DNA from: Bacillus sp. FJAT-22090
Lineage (GTDB): Bacteria; Bacillota; Bacilli; Bacillales_A; Planococcaceae
DNA: 64,000 bases
Direction of reading: 5' to 3'
Assembly (NCBI RefSeq): GCF_007676755.1
Contig: NZ_VEBK01000002.1
Coordinates: forward strand, 186,001-250,000
A model generated the notes under the pieces. The model was not told the origin of the DNA, did not search any database, and saw nothing but the letters and a program-made list of their open reading frames with translations. Made by a program: the position numbers and the translations under genes. This document shows, one piece after another, positions 49,249 through 57,906 of the stretch. The number at the start of each line of letters is the position of its first letter. Position 1 is the stretch's first letter.

Positions 49249-50607
49249 ATGGAAAAAGCTCTTAGATTTAATTCAGAGATACAAAGTATTGAAAAAATCA
49301 ATCCTCTCTTCAGTCGTGCAACTATACGTGTTTTATATACGGGACACAACAGAAATGGAAGTTATTTTTCAAAGGAGTCCGTAGAATCGAGTATAGGATC
49401 AATTTACAATATTCCAATTATTGGCGAGTACATTGAAGAAACTGATAACTTTGGTGGTCACGGGGCTTCAATTGAATTTAAAGATAATGATATCAAGCTA
49501 GTTTATAGCACAAAACCATACGGAGTTGTCCCTGAATCTGCACAAGTATATTGGGAAAACGTTAAAGAGTCAGATGGGACGATAAATGAATATTTAACAA
49601 TTGATGGTGCTTACTTGTGGACAGGTAGATACTCTGAATTAAATACACTACTTGAAGAAGAAAAATTTAATCAGTCGATGGAAATCGAAATTATAGATGG
49701 AAGCTTCTCAAAGATAGACAACATAGAAACATTCAGAGTGGACAACTTCCTATTCTCAGCTTTATGCATTCTTGGAATTGATAAAGATGGAGAAGGTCAT
49801 GTTGAACCTGCATTTGAAAGCGCTCAGATTACAACATATTCACTAGATAAAGAGGGCTTCAAATCACAATTCAATCAAATGATTGCTGAATTGAAGTTCA
49901 GTATTAAAGAAGGAGGTACAAAAATGGAAGACAATAAAACAAATATTAAGCAAGAAGAAACAACTGAAACAGTTGAACAAGACTTCGACCTACTAGATTC
50001 ATCAGATACACTTGAACAACCAGAAACGAACTTGGATAAAGTTACAGAAGACTTAGAGAAAGATGAAGAACAATCCGACTCCTCTTCTAAAGACGCTCCA
50101 GATTCAACTGAGGATGCTACAGAGCAATCTGAAGAAGAATCTACTAAAGATATCGCTATCAACGAATCAGAAGAAGAAGCTCTTGCTAAACGTGATTCAA
50201 TCGCTGTTGGCGAGAACGCAGAACCTAAAGACGAAGAAGACGCTAAGGAAGATGAACCAACAGATTTCGAAGCTAAGTACAATGACTTGCAAGAACAATT
50301 TACACAACTTCAATCTCAGTTGGATGAACTGTCTACTTACAAACGTCAACGTGAAGAGTTAGATATTAAAGCTAAATTTACTGATAAATTATCAGAAGAA
50401 GAATTTGCTCAAGTCTTTGAATCTATGAAAGATGCTGATATTCAAGATGTAGAAGATAAGTTATTTGCTTTATATGGCAAGAAAAACTTCTCTATCTCAT
50501 CTACAAAATCAGATACACAAGTTAATAAAGTTAAATTGGCAGTGTCGCAAGTGGAAGACAGCACTTCATCCCCTTACGACATGTTATTTGAGAAATTTAA
50601 AAAATAA
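49249..50607 (+). CDS. yonD: capsid maturation protease fused to scaffold (YonD-like)
   Basis: 452 aa. Residues 1-210 resemble phage head proteases (IRVLYTGHNRNGSYFSKESV, GGHGASIEF, KFNQSMEIEI). Residues 225-452 are Glu/Ser/Thr-rich and helical, a scaffold (QEETTETVEQDFDLLDSSDT; LQEQFTQLQSQLDELSTYKR). A full AAGGAGGT lies 7 nt before an in-frame ATG at 49924, so a separate 227-aa scaffold can be made. A 7-codon ORF (ATG 49242) overlaps the start. Confidence 0.75.
   Translation: MEKALRFNSEIQSIEKINPLFSRATIRVLYTGHNRNGSYFSKESVESSIGSIYNIPIIGEYIEETDNFGGHGASIEFKDNDIKLVYSTKPYGVVPESAQVYWENVKESDGTINEYLTIDGAYLWTGRYSELNTLLEEEKFNQSMEIEIIDGSFSKIDNIETFRVDNFLFSALCILGIDKDGEGHVEPAFESAQITTYSLDKEGFKSQFNQMIAELKFSIKEGGTKMEDNKTNIKQEETTETVEQDFDLLDSSDTLEQPETNLDKVTEDLEKDEEQSDSSSKDAPDSTEDATEQSEEESTKDIAINESEEEALAKRDSIAVGENAEPKDEEDAKEDEPTDFEAKYNDLQEQFTQLQSQLDELSTYKRQREELDIKAKFTDKLSEEEFAQVFESMKDADIQDVEDKLFALYGKKNFSISSTKSDTQVNKVKLAVSQVEDSTSSPYDMLFEKFKK
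49924..50607 (+). CDS. internal in-frame scaffold product
   Basis: 227 aa starting MEDNKTNIKQEETTETV within the protease gene. The internal AGGAGG (49911-49916) is as good as any true start here. This nested arrangement parallels lambda C/Nu3, where the free scaffold is made in excess of the protease. Confidence 0.6.
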   Translation: MEDNKTNIKQEETTETVEQDFDLLDSSDTLEQPETNLDKVTEDLEKDEEQSDSSSKDAPDSTEDATEQSEEESTKDIAINESEEEALAKRDSIAVGENAEPKDEEDAKEDEPTDFEAKYNDLQEQFTQLQSQLDELSTYKRQREELDIKAKFTDKLSEEEFAQVFESMKDADIQDVEDKLFALYGKKNFSISSTKSDTQVNKVKLAVSQVEDSTSSPYDMLFEKFKK

Positions 50608-50636
50608 ATTAAGAAAATTCTAGGAGGAAAACAATA

Positions 50637-51095
50637 ATGACAAAAGTTAATTTAGACAAGCTTCAAGCTAAATCAAACGGAAATATCGAATCAGTGGTTG
50701 GTACTGTATCACTAAACAATGGTGCATTGGTGGCACTTGGAACAGCAGTAGCAGGTGAGCGAGAGTTGGTAAATGCAGTAGCTCCAACTGACACAGCAGA
50801 ATTACTTTTAGTAGCTGCACCAGAAGTAAAGCCTAATCAATCGTTAGACCAATTAGATTATGCAACACCAGCAGGAAAAGCTGTTCGTGCATATCACCTA
50901 ACAGAAGGAGATAAATTTCAGGTTGAGCAATCTTTATTTGATGCTGTACCAAATGAAGGCGATGTAGTAACTGGAAATGCTACGTATGGCTATAAAGTAA
51001 ATGCAGACTCAAGAACAACATTTGTAGTAGAACGTTTGACGAAGTTTGGTTATGACCAACGTCCAATGGCTCTATTACGTGTATTAACTGTTTAA
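50637..51095 (+). CDS. putative capsid decoration/head protein
   Basis: 152 aa, TAGGAGGAAAAC site. Ala/Val-rich with strands and a conserved-looking KVNADSRTTFVVERLTKFG end; low Cys and no membrane segment. Position between scaffold and major capsid is typical for decoration or stabilising proteins. Confidence 0.65.
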   Translation: MTKVNLDKLQAKSNGNIESVVGTVSLNNGALVALGTAVAGERELVNAVAPTDTAELLLVAAPEVKPNQSLDQLDYATPAGKAVRAYHLTEGDKFQVEQSLFDAVPNEGDVVTGNATYGYKVNADSRTTFVVERLTKFGYDQRPMALLRVLTV

Positions 51096-51114
51096 CAAAA
51101 ATAATTTATAAAAA
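51093..51114 (+). repeat. SPBRE copy, diverged
   Basis: TTAACAAAAATAATTTATAA after the decoration-type gene. Confidence 0.55.
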
Positions 51115-51146
51115 TAAAATAATATATATTCAGGAGGAAACAAATA

Positions 51147-52124
51147 ATGAACGAACTAACAAAGGTAGCTTTTAATCTTTCTAAAGAGCTTGCAAAAGGA
51201 CAAGTAACAAATTACTCGAACACAGACGCAAATGAAATGATTCGTGGTGCGTTTTTAGAAGAAATCGGTACAGATGCAATTGATTATAACACTTACCGTC
51301 AAAATAAATATAAAATTTTCCAAATCCTACAAGAAACTATTGCTCCTATCATCAATGACCGTTTAGAAGAAGTTATGGGACGCTTTGCTGAAGTCCGTAA
51401 TGTTGGATGGGGAGATTCATTAGTATTTGATATTGAGAATCCTGAGCTGTTTGAGGTTTCTGTAATCGCTGACGGTACTGGCAACTTAATGAAACAACGT
51501 ATCGATAACGGTAAGATGACTGTTGATTTAAAAACTTACGGAATTGCTATTTATGATGAGTTCTACCGCTTCTTAGCTGGACGCACTGACTGGGGAACAT
51601 TAGTTGCTAAAGTAGCTAAATCATATGAAAAACGTATCGCTGAATCTGTTAACTCTGCAATCTACGGATCTTACAACAGCATTGACGCTGCGTTCAAATA
51701 TTCTGGAACATTCTCAGAAGATGAATTACTACGTGTTTTACAAAATGTTGAAGCACTATATGGTAACGCAATGGTAGTTGGAACTAAAGCTGCTTTAGCT
51801 AAAATCAAACCTGATTATGTTGGAGACGCTGATAAAGCTCGTTATAATGCACTGGGTTATATTGGTACTTTCCGTGGCTATGATACAGTGGCTCTTGTTC
51901 AATCATTCAAGCCTAACACTTATGAATTTAATCTTTCTAATACAGATTTATTAATTCTACCATCTTCATCTGAGAAAATTGTAAAAATCGTTACAGAAGG
52001 CACAGCAATTATTGAAGATGTTCAAAACATGCAAGGTGATATGTCTATTGAGCATTATTTTATTCAAAAAGCTGGTGTAGGTCTTTCTATCACTGAGAAG
52101 TTTGGTATCGTACGTTTCACGTAA
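51147..52124 (+). CDS. major capsid protein (HK97-fold)
   Basis: 325 aa, CAGGAGGAAAC site. Codon use shifts toward highly expressed patterns (CGT, GGT, TCT). Long N-terminal helix, then a P-domain-like stretch (TLVAKVAKSYEKRIAESVNS) and A-domain strands (DLLILPSSSEKIVKIVTEGT). Order protease-decoration-MCP and size fit HK97-like capsids. Confidence 0.8.
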   Translation: MNELTKVAFNLSKELAKGQVTNYSNTDANEMIRGAFLEEIGTDAIDYNTYRQNKYKIFQILQETIAPIINDRLEEVMGRFAEVRNVGWGDSLVFDIENPELFEVSVIADGTGNLMKQRIDNGKMTVDLKTYGIAIYDEFYRFLAGRTDWGTLVAKVAKSYEKRIAESVNSAIYGSYNSIDAAFKYSGTFSEDELLRVLQNVEALYGNAMVVGTKAALAKIKPDYVGDADKARYNALGYIGTFRGYDTVALVQSFKPNTYEFNLSNTDLLILPSSSEKIVKIVTEGTAIIEDVQNMQGDMSIEHYFIQKAGVGLSITEKFGIVRFT

Positions 52125-52140
52125 GTAAATTATTAAAATG
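52120..52140 (+). repeat. SPBRE copy
   Basis: CGTAAGTAAATTATTAAAAT; supplies the major capsid stop. Confidence 0.65.
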
Positions 52141-52142
52141 AT

Positions 52143-52162
52143 GAGGGTGTTAACTCACCCTC
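52143..52162. terminator. hairpin after the major capsid gene
   Basis: GAGGGTG (52143-52149) pairs with CACCCTC (52156-52162). No U-tract; may stabilise the capsid mRNA or reduce read-through. Confidence 0.45.
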
Positions 52163-52187
52163 GATGATTCTAAGGAGGAATATAAAA

Positions 52188-52745
52188 ATGGCAGAACAAA
52201 AAACAAGCACACGTAAAACACCTACACGTAAAACCACAACCAAGGTCGAGACTAAAACGACTGACGTAGAAAAAGTGGAAAATAAAGTAGAAAAGTCTAA
52301 AGAAAAAGTAAAGCTATCAAAAGACGACAAAATTCCTGTGATGAATAACACTACAGGTCGTTACGGTTATATCGGACGCTCAGGCTATTCATTTGAATTA
52401 GAAGAGTATGGCGATGTGACTGATGTTCCATTTGGTGAGTTACAAGCTATGCGCTCAGGATCTCAGAAACGTCATCTAGAAGATGCTTTCATTATTATTT
52501 TAGACGAAGAAGCTGTAGAGGAATTAAACTACACTAAGCTTTATGAGAATGTATTAGACTCTGATGGTGTTGAAGAACTACTCTCTGATGTAGAAAAACT
52601 TAATAAAGTTGCTGATAAGATGCCGTTAGCTATGCGTGAAACAGTTATTTCAGTTGGAAAACGAAAATACAAAGATGGTACTTTGTCTAATCTCCACGTA
52701 ATTAGAGCAATTGAGAATAATTTTAATGTCAAGATTCTTGACTAA
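52188..52745 (+). CDS. head protein with Lys/Thr-rich tail
   Basis: 185 aa from ATG 52188 (AAGGAGG, 9 nt). Residues 1-50 are a disordered Lys/Thr/Glu repeat (KTSTRKTPTRKTTTKVETKT), the remainder a compact domain (PVMNNTTGRYGYIGRSGYSF). Probably a capsid-associated or head completion protein. Confidence 0.6.
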   Translation: MAEQKTSTRKTPTRKTTTKVETKTTDVEKVENKVEKSKEKVKLSKDDKIPVMNNTTGRYGYIGRSGYSFELEEYGDVTDVPFGELQAMRSGSQKRHLEDAFIIILDEEAVEELNYTKLYENVLDSDGVEELLSDVEKLNKVADKMPLAMRETVISVGKRKYKDGTLSNLHVIRAIENNFNVKILD

Positions 52746-52760
52746 GAAAGGGTGTTTTAA

Positions 52761-53192
52761 ATGGCAACACCTTTTAATGAAGTATATCCCCTCTTCCTTT
52801 CTCAAGTTACAGATTATGAGTTAGCAGTAATGGATGAAGTTGCGTTAGAAGATAATTTGCAATTGTGGTTAATGAGCTCAATCGGGTTCTTTTCCAATTG
52901 TAAACACGACTTGAGCGATTTCGACTTAAGCCTAAATCAATTCAATGTTGACTTGAATCATCTAGAAAAACAAATTCTTTCTAAATTTATGGTTGTTGTC
53001 TATTTAGATACTCATCTAATAAAAGAAGATTTAATGAAACAATCGCTTAACTCTAAAGATTATCGTATGTACTCCCCTGCTAACCAAATCAAAGCTCTAA
53101 TTGACCTTAAATCCAAAATCAACTCTGAAGCAAATACACTTATGTCAAGATATTCATACAATATTCATCGCTTAAAGGACTTCTTCAAATGA
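52761..53192 (+). CDS. putative head-tail connector protein
   Basis: 143 aa, AAAGGGTG site. All-helical with an acidic first half; size, helicity and position after the capsid match gp6-type connector proteins. Overlaps the next start by 4 nt. Confidence 0.55.
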   Translation: MATPFNEVYPLFLSQVTDYELAVMDEVALEDNLQLWLMSSIGFFSNCKHDLSDFDLSLNQFNVDLNHLEKQILSKFMVVVYLDTHLIKEDLMKQSLNSKDYRMYSPANQIKALIDLKSKINSEANTLMSRYSYNIHRLKDFFK

Positions 53193-53503
53193 GTCAAATT
53201 ACAGAAAAAGAATATCGAGAATACTTGATTGTACTAATCCCTTTAGTATGGAAGATACTTCCCTTATATGAGGAGAAGAATGAACATCTGGTGGATTATA
53301 TAGATAGTGTTTGCACTGAAGTCAAAGGGATTAAGAAGATTATCGGGAGCTTACCGAGTAGAGTTTGGCATGATAGAGTTTTAGCGATTTTAGAGCAATT
53401 AAAAGAAGAAGTGCTATTAGATCAACATAAGAAGATTAAAAAAGAAACATTTAAAATAACAAGCTTGATTGACAAACAAATAGATGAACTGAAAGGAGTG
53501 TGA
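53189..53503 (+). CDS. small helical structural protein
   Basis: 104 aa, coupled by an ATGA overlap. Basic helices (KKIIGSLPSRVWHDRVLAIL; EVLLDQHKKIKKETFKI). Likely head completion; not assigned to a family. Confidence 0.55.
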   Translation: MSQITEKEYREYLIVLIPLVWKILPLYEEKNEHLVDYIDSVCTEVKGIKKIIGSLPSRVWHDRVLAILEQLKEEVLLDQHKKIKKETFKITSLIDKQIDELKGV

Positions 53504-53507
53504 AAAC

Positions 53508-54170
53508 ATGAACTATCTTGATGCATATAAAGCTAGAGTGTCACCTAATGGAGAATCTATGCAGGATGCTGTAAAGGCGACAACTAAAAGACAAGCAATC
53601 AATAATATCATGAATTCACCTACTAGAAGTTTCGTTCGTTTGAATGATAATCAAGATTTAACTCCTGTGATCGTATCTGATAAGGAAACATTCCATAAAA
53701 GGATATTTTTATTTATTCCTGATACAGACATCAAAGTTGGAGATTACGTTCATCAAGACGATGCTACTTATTTAGCAGTAGACCAAGAAAAGGATGAGCT
53801 ATACCCTCAACTTATAGGTGAGCTGTGCAATGATATGTTTAAATTTAAAATAGATGCTACAAGAGTGGAAATTGGAAAGAATGACTTTGGACGCCCTATT
53901 TATCGTGATATTGGTGCTACAGAATTAAACATCCCTTGTGTGATGACAAATAAGATACCAAGCACAGTCGAAAACTCCTCTATTCCTCTACCTGATGGAG
54001 CTATGATAATCCGCATCCCCTACATTAAAGACCAAATACCTAAAATTAATTACTCGTTCACTCATAGAGGAAGTCCTTATAAAGTAACAAATGTTTCATA
54101 TGAAAATGTGATTAATGAAATTGGATTTGTTGAGATTAGATTGCAAAGAACGACTGGAGTTGAAGCTTAA
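53508..54170 (+). CDS. putative head-closure/stopper protein
   Basis: 220 aa, AAAGGAG site. Helical N terminus, then beta-barrel-like region (DTDIKVGDYVHQDDATYLAV; SFTHRGSPYKVTNVSYENV), the pattern of head-closure proteins. Position agrees. Stop/start overlap with the next gene (TAATGG). Confidence 0.6.
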   Translation: MNYLDAYKARVSPNGESMQDAVKATTKRQAINNIMNSPTRSFVRLNDNQDLTPVIVSDKETFHKRIFLFIPDTDIKVGDYVHQDDATYLAVDQEKDELYPQLIGELCNDMFKFKIDATRVEIGKNDFGRPIYRDIGATELNIPCVMTNKIPSTVENSSIPLPDGAMIIRIPYIKDQIPKINYSFTHRGSPYKVTNVSYENVINEIGFVEIRLQRTTGVEA

Positions 54171-54676
54171 TGGTAATTAAGAAAGGCTCTATGCGTGAAG
54201 TGATTAAAAGTGTCAATGACATCCTAATTAATGATGAGGAATTATTGAGATCATTATGGTACTTGCCTGAAGATGTGACTGGGACTGACCCAATGAGTTC
54301 AACACTTCTAGACGTGAAAAGTTTAGCTAACTATTGGGATATAGTGAATCAGAGAATTATGTTGGCTGAAAAAGTAGACGATTTAGAAGCCGACCCTTTA
54401 TGTCGATTGTATATATCCAGTGGTAGACGCAGACCTGTGTTTAATAATTACTTACTTGCTACTCAAGAAATTGTGATAAACGTGTTTGTACACGAGGATT
54501 ATGAATTAGACGGTCGCACTGAATGGATTGGCGATAGATTGAATGAGCTACTTGCTTTAGAACGATTAGACGGTTCAATAGGAATGTTTGAGTATGCTGG
54601 AGGCAATCCAAGGGTTGCACCGATTGGATATAAGCGCTATGAACATACTTTTAGCTATTCGACAGGCAAGAAATGA
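54170..54676 (+). CDS. putative tail completion/neck protein
   Basis: 168 aa, coupled by 1-nt overlap. A domain with LYISSGRRRPVFNNYLLATQ then EIVINVFVHEDYELDG is similar in form to phage tail-terminator (HK97 gp10/minor capsid) proteins. Assigned by position and size. Confidence 0.55.
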   Translation: MVIKKGSMREVIKSVNDILINDEELLRSLWYLPEDVTGTDPMSSTLLDVKSLANYWDIVNQRIMLAEKVDDLEADPLCRLYISSGRRRPVFNNYLLATQEIVINVFVHEDYELDGRTEWIGDRLNELLALERLDGSIGMFEYAGGNPRVAPIGYKRYEHTFSYSTGKK

Positions 54677-54687
54677 TGTGATGCTAT

Positions 54688-55425
54688 ATGGATGAGAAGG
54701 ATTTTTATATATTTGGTGAACCAGTAGAAACAGAATTTGGTGAAGTTAGATTTCTGACATATGTGGAGTATTTACACAATTTAACTGAGTTGTCTGCTAT
54801 GAGTCAAAATGTGTTGCATATATATTATCAGTATAAGAATCACTACGACAGCATTAAGCTAGACGAGCATCTAAAAGCACAAATAGAAGAATCCCTTGAA
54901 GCTTTAAAAAAAGAATCTCTATACAATATAGTAAAAGAGAATAAAGAACTTAAAAGCGATTATCAAAAGATATTTGATTTAGTGATTGGTAACAAAGAAA
55001 TAATAGATGTGATATTTAGTGATGAGCAATTATTCATGAAGTTTAGAAAGCTAATACTAGACATGAATATGATGACCGAAAGCCTAGTCTCGCCTAATCC
55101 TGAAATTCAAAAAGGCATTGAACGTAGTAGACGAGTTAAACAAAACTCTAGCAAAGACAAACAATCCTTTGGAGACATTGTCTCATCTATTGTAGTCGGT
55201 GCAGGAATTCTACCACAAGACGTAGCTCATATGACTGTTCTACAGGTTTACTCTACTTATTATAGAATATCTAGATTTCAAAGCTATAACACAAGTACAC
55301 TATTTGCTACAGTTGCTGAAAAGGTAGAGATTGAATCATGGTCGGCTCACATTGACTTATGGGAGAAAGAAAAAGACGGCATGGAGAAATCAGAATTTGA
55401 TAAGAAATTTGGAAACATATTTTAG
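54688..55425 (+). CDS. helical structural-region protein
   Basis: 245 aa without a strong ribosome site. Predicted nearly all helical (ELKSDYQKIFDLVIGNKEII; SRFQSYNTSTLFATVAEKVE). No family recognised; perhaps a tail chaperone-type or neck protein. Confidence 0.55.
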   Translation: MDEKDFYIFGEPVETEFGEVRFLTYVEYLHNLTELSAMSQNVLHIYYQYKNHYDSIKLDEHLKAQIEESLEALKKESLYNIVKENKELKSDYQKIFDLVIGNKEIIDVIFSDEQLFMKFRKLILDMNMMTESLVSPNPEIQKGIERSRRVKQNSSKDKQSFGDIVSSIVVGAGILPQDVAHMTVLQVYSTYYRISRFQSYNTSTLFATVAEKVEIESWSAHIDLWEKEKDGMEKSEFDKKFGNIF

Positions 55426-55502
55426 TTGGACTCTTACGAGCTTCATTAGAATATGTTTTTTGTTTTGTATATAAAAGAAATTATTAGGAGGAAAACAATA
55501 AT

Positions 55503-56237
55503 ATGAAAACAATCGTACAAGATGTTGCTGAAGTTTTAGTAACTAACTTAGACACAGGTAAAGTAGTAATGATTGGGGAAGCTCAAATTACAGGCATCTC
55601 TCAACAAATTAATGAAGAAAAAATTAAGGGAGGAATTGGAAATAAAACTATCTTCCTTCTTCGCTCAGACAAGGAAATTGACTTAAATATTACTTCTGCC
55701 ACGTTTGATGCAGAATTCTTCGCTATGTCTCAAGGGGTTTCAATTGATGAAGCTGGGAAAGCAATTGTTACTAAATCAGTAAATGTAAAATTAGTAGACA
55801 ATGCTGGCAATTTAGAAGCAACAATTCCAAATGCTCCTACTGGTCTTACTACAGCAGTGTTCGTTGACAAGGATGACTCTCAAGAACAAGTTGCAGTTGC
55901 AACAGGTGTAGCAACTATTCCAGCTTTGTCGGCAGCAAAAGCAGGAGATACTGTTCAAATACTATACAAAGAAGAAATTACAGGGCGTTCTATCGAGCTT
56001 AACTCTTCTAAGTTCGCATCTAAATTCCGTGTTGAGTACCGCACAATTTCTTACGACGTAACAGACGCTACGGTTCATGCTGATATTTATTACATTTTTG
56101 AAGAATGTATTCCATCAGGTGCATTCGATATGTCTTTACAAAATGGTCAAGTTTACACACCAGAAATTAACTTCTCTGTTACTAACCCTATTGGGTCAGA
56201 TGTTATGGGTCAGTATATCGAAAAAGTTCGTGAATAG
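55503..56237 (+). CDS. major tail tube protein
   Basis: 244 aa, TTAGGAGGAAAAC site. N-terminal tube-type fold (ITGISQQINEEKIKGGIGNK; FLLRSDKEIDLNITSATFDA), a small beta insertion (residues 105-165, ANAPTGLTTAVFVDKDD...) resembling an Ig-like decoration, then the C-terminal strands (QNGQVYTPEINFSVTNPIGS). Highly-expressed codon pattern like the capsid gene. Located upstream of the tape-measure gene as expected. Confidence 0.75.
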   Translation: MKTIVQDVAEVLVTNLDTGKVVMIGEAQITGISQQINEEKIKGGIGNKTIFLLRSDKEIDLNITSATFDAEFFAMSQGVSIDEAGKAIVTKSVNVKLVDNAGNLEATIPNAPTGLTTAVFVDKDDSQEQVAVATGVATIPALSAAKAGDTVQILYKEEITGRSIELNSSKFASKFRVEYRTISYDVTDATVHADIYYIFEECIPSGAFDMSLQNGQVYTPEINFSVTNPIGSDVMGQYIEKVRE

Positions 56238-56243
56238 TTTACA

Positions 56244-56265
56244 AACATAAATTATTGTAATAATA
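56244..56265 (+). repeat. SPBRE copy, shortened
   Basis: AACATAAATTATTGTAATAA after the tail tube gene, missing about 4 bp. Confidence 0.6.
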
Positions 56266-56277
56266 TATAGTAAAAGA

Positions 56278-56351
56278 AGAAGTAGTTAATTCTACTTCTC
56301 TTTCTATTTACTAGTGCTATAAATAGTTATTGTACTCCTAGTAAATAGAAA
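56278..56351. repeat. two strong hairpins after the tail tube gene
   Basis: AGAAGTAG (56278-56285) pairs with CTACTTCT (56292-56299). TTTCTATTTACTAG (56301-56314) pairs over 14 bp with 56338-56351. No U-tract directly follows; the region to 56,460 is GAAGAA/CTTCT-rich and contains no ORF. Confidence 0.6.
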
Positions 56352-56469
56352 GAGTTTTGCAAAGAGATAGATTGAGAAGTCATGAGCCCAGTCAAAAAGA
56401 AGAAACTCTCATTCTTCCTTCTCTTTGTTGATTTACATATGAGAGATACTTTTGAGAGGGGTAATTAAA

Positions 56470-57795
56470 ATGACGACACAACCAAGGAACATTAAATATA
56501 CTATAGAAGAAGTGAAAGCTTACATTAAAGAAAATAAGATGGACATGGAACTGCTTAGTGATACTTATGTTAGCAATGGACTGCCTTTAAATTTTAAATG
56601 TGATATTTGTGAATATAGCTTTAATAAGACATTTAACGCAATCAAATCTTCGGGGCAGAGTTGTCCTGCATGTGGAAAGAATGGAATTAAAATAACAAAA
56701 GACGAACTAGCCCAACATGTCAAAGAGTTTGGATATGAAATCGTTGATTTTTTAGGTGGAGACTCAAATAAGGGAACGCTATTTAGTGTTCAATGTGATA
56801 GAGGGCATGTTTATGATACTAACTACCGTGAATTTAATAGAGAAGAATCTAGAGGTGGAGGAAGTTGTAAACGATGCACCAAAGAGGGATATAGTTCGAC
56901 TAGAAAGAAAACCATGAAAGAATTTGCTCAAAACGTTTCAGAGTGGGGTTATACCATATCAGGAGATCCAGTTAAAAACATACGTGACAAACGTACATTT
57001 ATTTGCTCTGAAGGACACGAAAGAACTACTAGTTATTCTGAATTAAAGAAGGCAAGTGGGTGTCCAACATGTAGAGGATATATCAATAAACACACAGAGG
57101 AAAGCATTTCTAGCTCATTGGCGAAAGTAGGAATAAAATATTTAACAGGTTTTATCAATACTAATGAAGTATTTATGTATGAGTGTGAGTGCGGGAATGA
57201 ATCTGTTGGAAGATATCATAGATTACTTAGCGGAGAAAGATGTCCAGACTGCTCTTCGAAAAGATTTTGGAAATATGATGAAGTAGTTCAATATTATAAA
57301 GATAGAGATTGTGAATTGCTAGAGACTGAGTATATTGATTCTAAGTCGCCAATGAAATATAAGTGCTCTTGTGGAGAAACATATAGTCGAACATTCAACA
57401 CATTTCAATATCATCCTCTATGTCGTAATTGTACTGTTTCAAGTATTCCTAAAGGCAAAAACCATCATGGATGGAATTCAGAATTAACAGAAGAAGAAAG
57501 ATTAAACAGTAGAAAATATCCTGAATATAAACAGTGGAGAAATTCAGTTTATGAAAGAGATAGTTACACTTGCCAGTGCTGTGGAGACAACAATGGGCAT
57601 AATCTAAATGCACATCATATTTTAAATCATTCAGATTACCCAGAATTAAGATTAGACATAGATAATGGAATAACATTATGTGAAACATGTCATGTAGACT
57701 TTCATATGGCATATGGTTTCACTTACAACTCATATGAACAATTACAGGAATACATTGAAGATATAATAAATGAGTCAAAATTAAAAACAGCATAA
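56470..57795 (+). CDS. multi-zinc-finger HNH homing endonuclease
   Basis: 441 aa from ATG 56470 (GAGAGGGG upstream). At least five treble-clef repeats of the form C-x-x-C/H ... C-P-x-C (e.g. CDICEYSF ... CPACG; CSEGHERTT ... CPTC; CECGNES ... CPDC; CSCGETY ... CRNC), then a complete HNH: C-Q-C-C, AHHILNHSDYPELRLDIDNG, C-E-T-C-H. Likely a mobile gene in the tail operon; a terminator follows. Confidence 0.85.
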   Translation: MTTQPRNIKYTIEEVKAYIKENKMDMELLSDTYVSNGLPLNFKCDICEYSFNKTFNAIKSSGQSCPACGKNGIKITKDELAQHVKEFGYEIVDFLGGDSNKGTLFSVQCDRGHVYDTNYREFNREESRGGGSCKRCTKEGYSSTRKKTMKEFAQNVSEWGYTISGDPVKNIRDKRTFICSEGHERTTSYSELKKASGCPTCRGYINKHTEESISSSLAKVGIKYLTGFINTNEVFMYECECGNESVGRYHRLLSGERCPDCSSKRFWKYDEVVQYYKDRDCELLETEYIDSKSPMKYKCSCGETYSRTFNTFQYHPLCRNCTVSSIPKGKNHHGWNSELTEEERLNSRKYPEYKQWRNSVYERDSYTCQCCGDNNGHNLNAHHILNHSDYPELRLDIDNGITLCETCHVDFHMAYGFTYNSYEQLQEYIEDIINESKLKTA

Positions 57796-57806
57796 ATAAA
57801 TTATTA
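57790..57806 (+). repeat. SPBRE copy
   Basis: AGCATAAATAAATTATT; contains the stop of the multi-zinc-finger HNH gene and touches its terminator. Confidence 0.75.
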
Positions 57807-57840
57807 GAAGTCGATCGCTTTATTTAATCGACTTCTTTTT
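57807..57840 (+). terminator. intrinsic terminator after the HNH gene
   Basis: GAAGTCGAT (57807-57815) pairs with ATCGACTTC (57827-57835), then TTTTT. It overlaps the end of an SPBRE and isolates the homing gene's transcript. Confidence 0.85.
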
Positions 57841-57906
57841 ATATTCAAAAAAAATACATAGCAGTGCTGCACCTAGCATTGCAAATGAAAATAAGGAGGA
57901 TTCAAA

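Noticed and set aside
49875-50282. 135-codon minus-strand ORF, Ser-rich
   Set aside because: It mirrors the Glu/Asp-rich scaffold coding sequence (GAA/GAC read backwards), a typical shadow.
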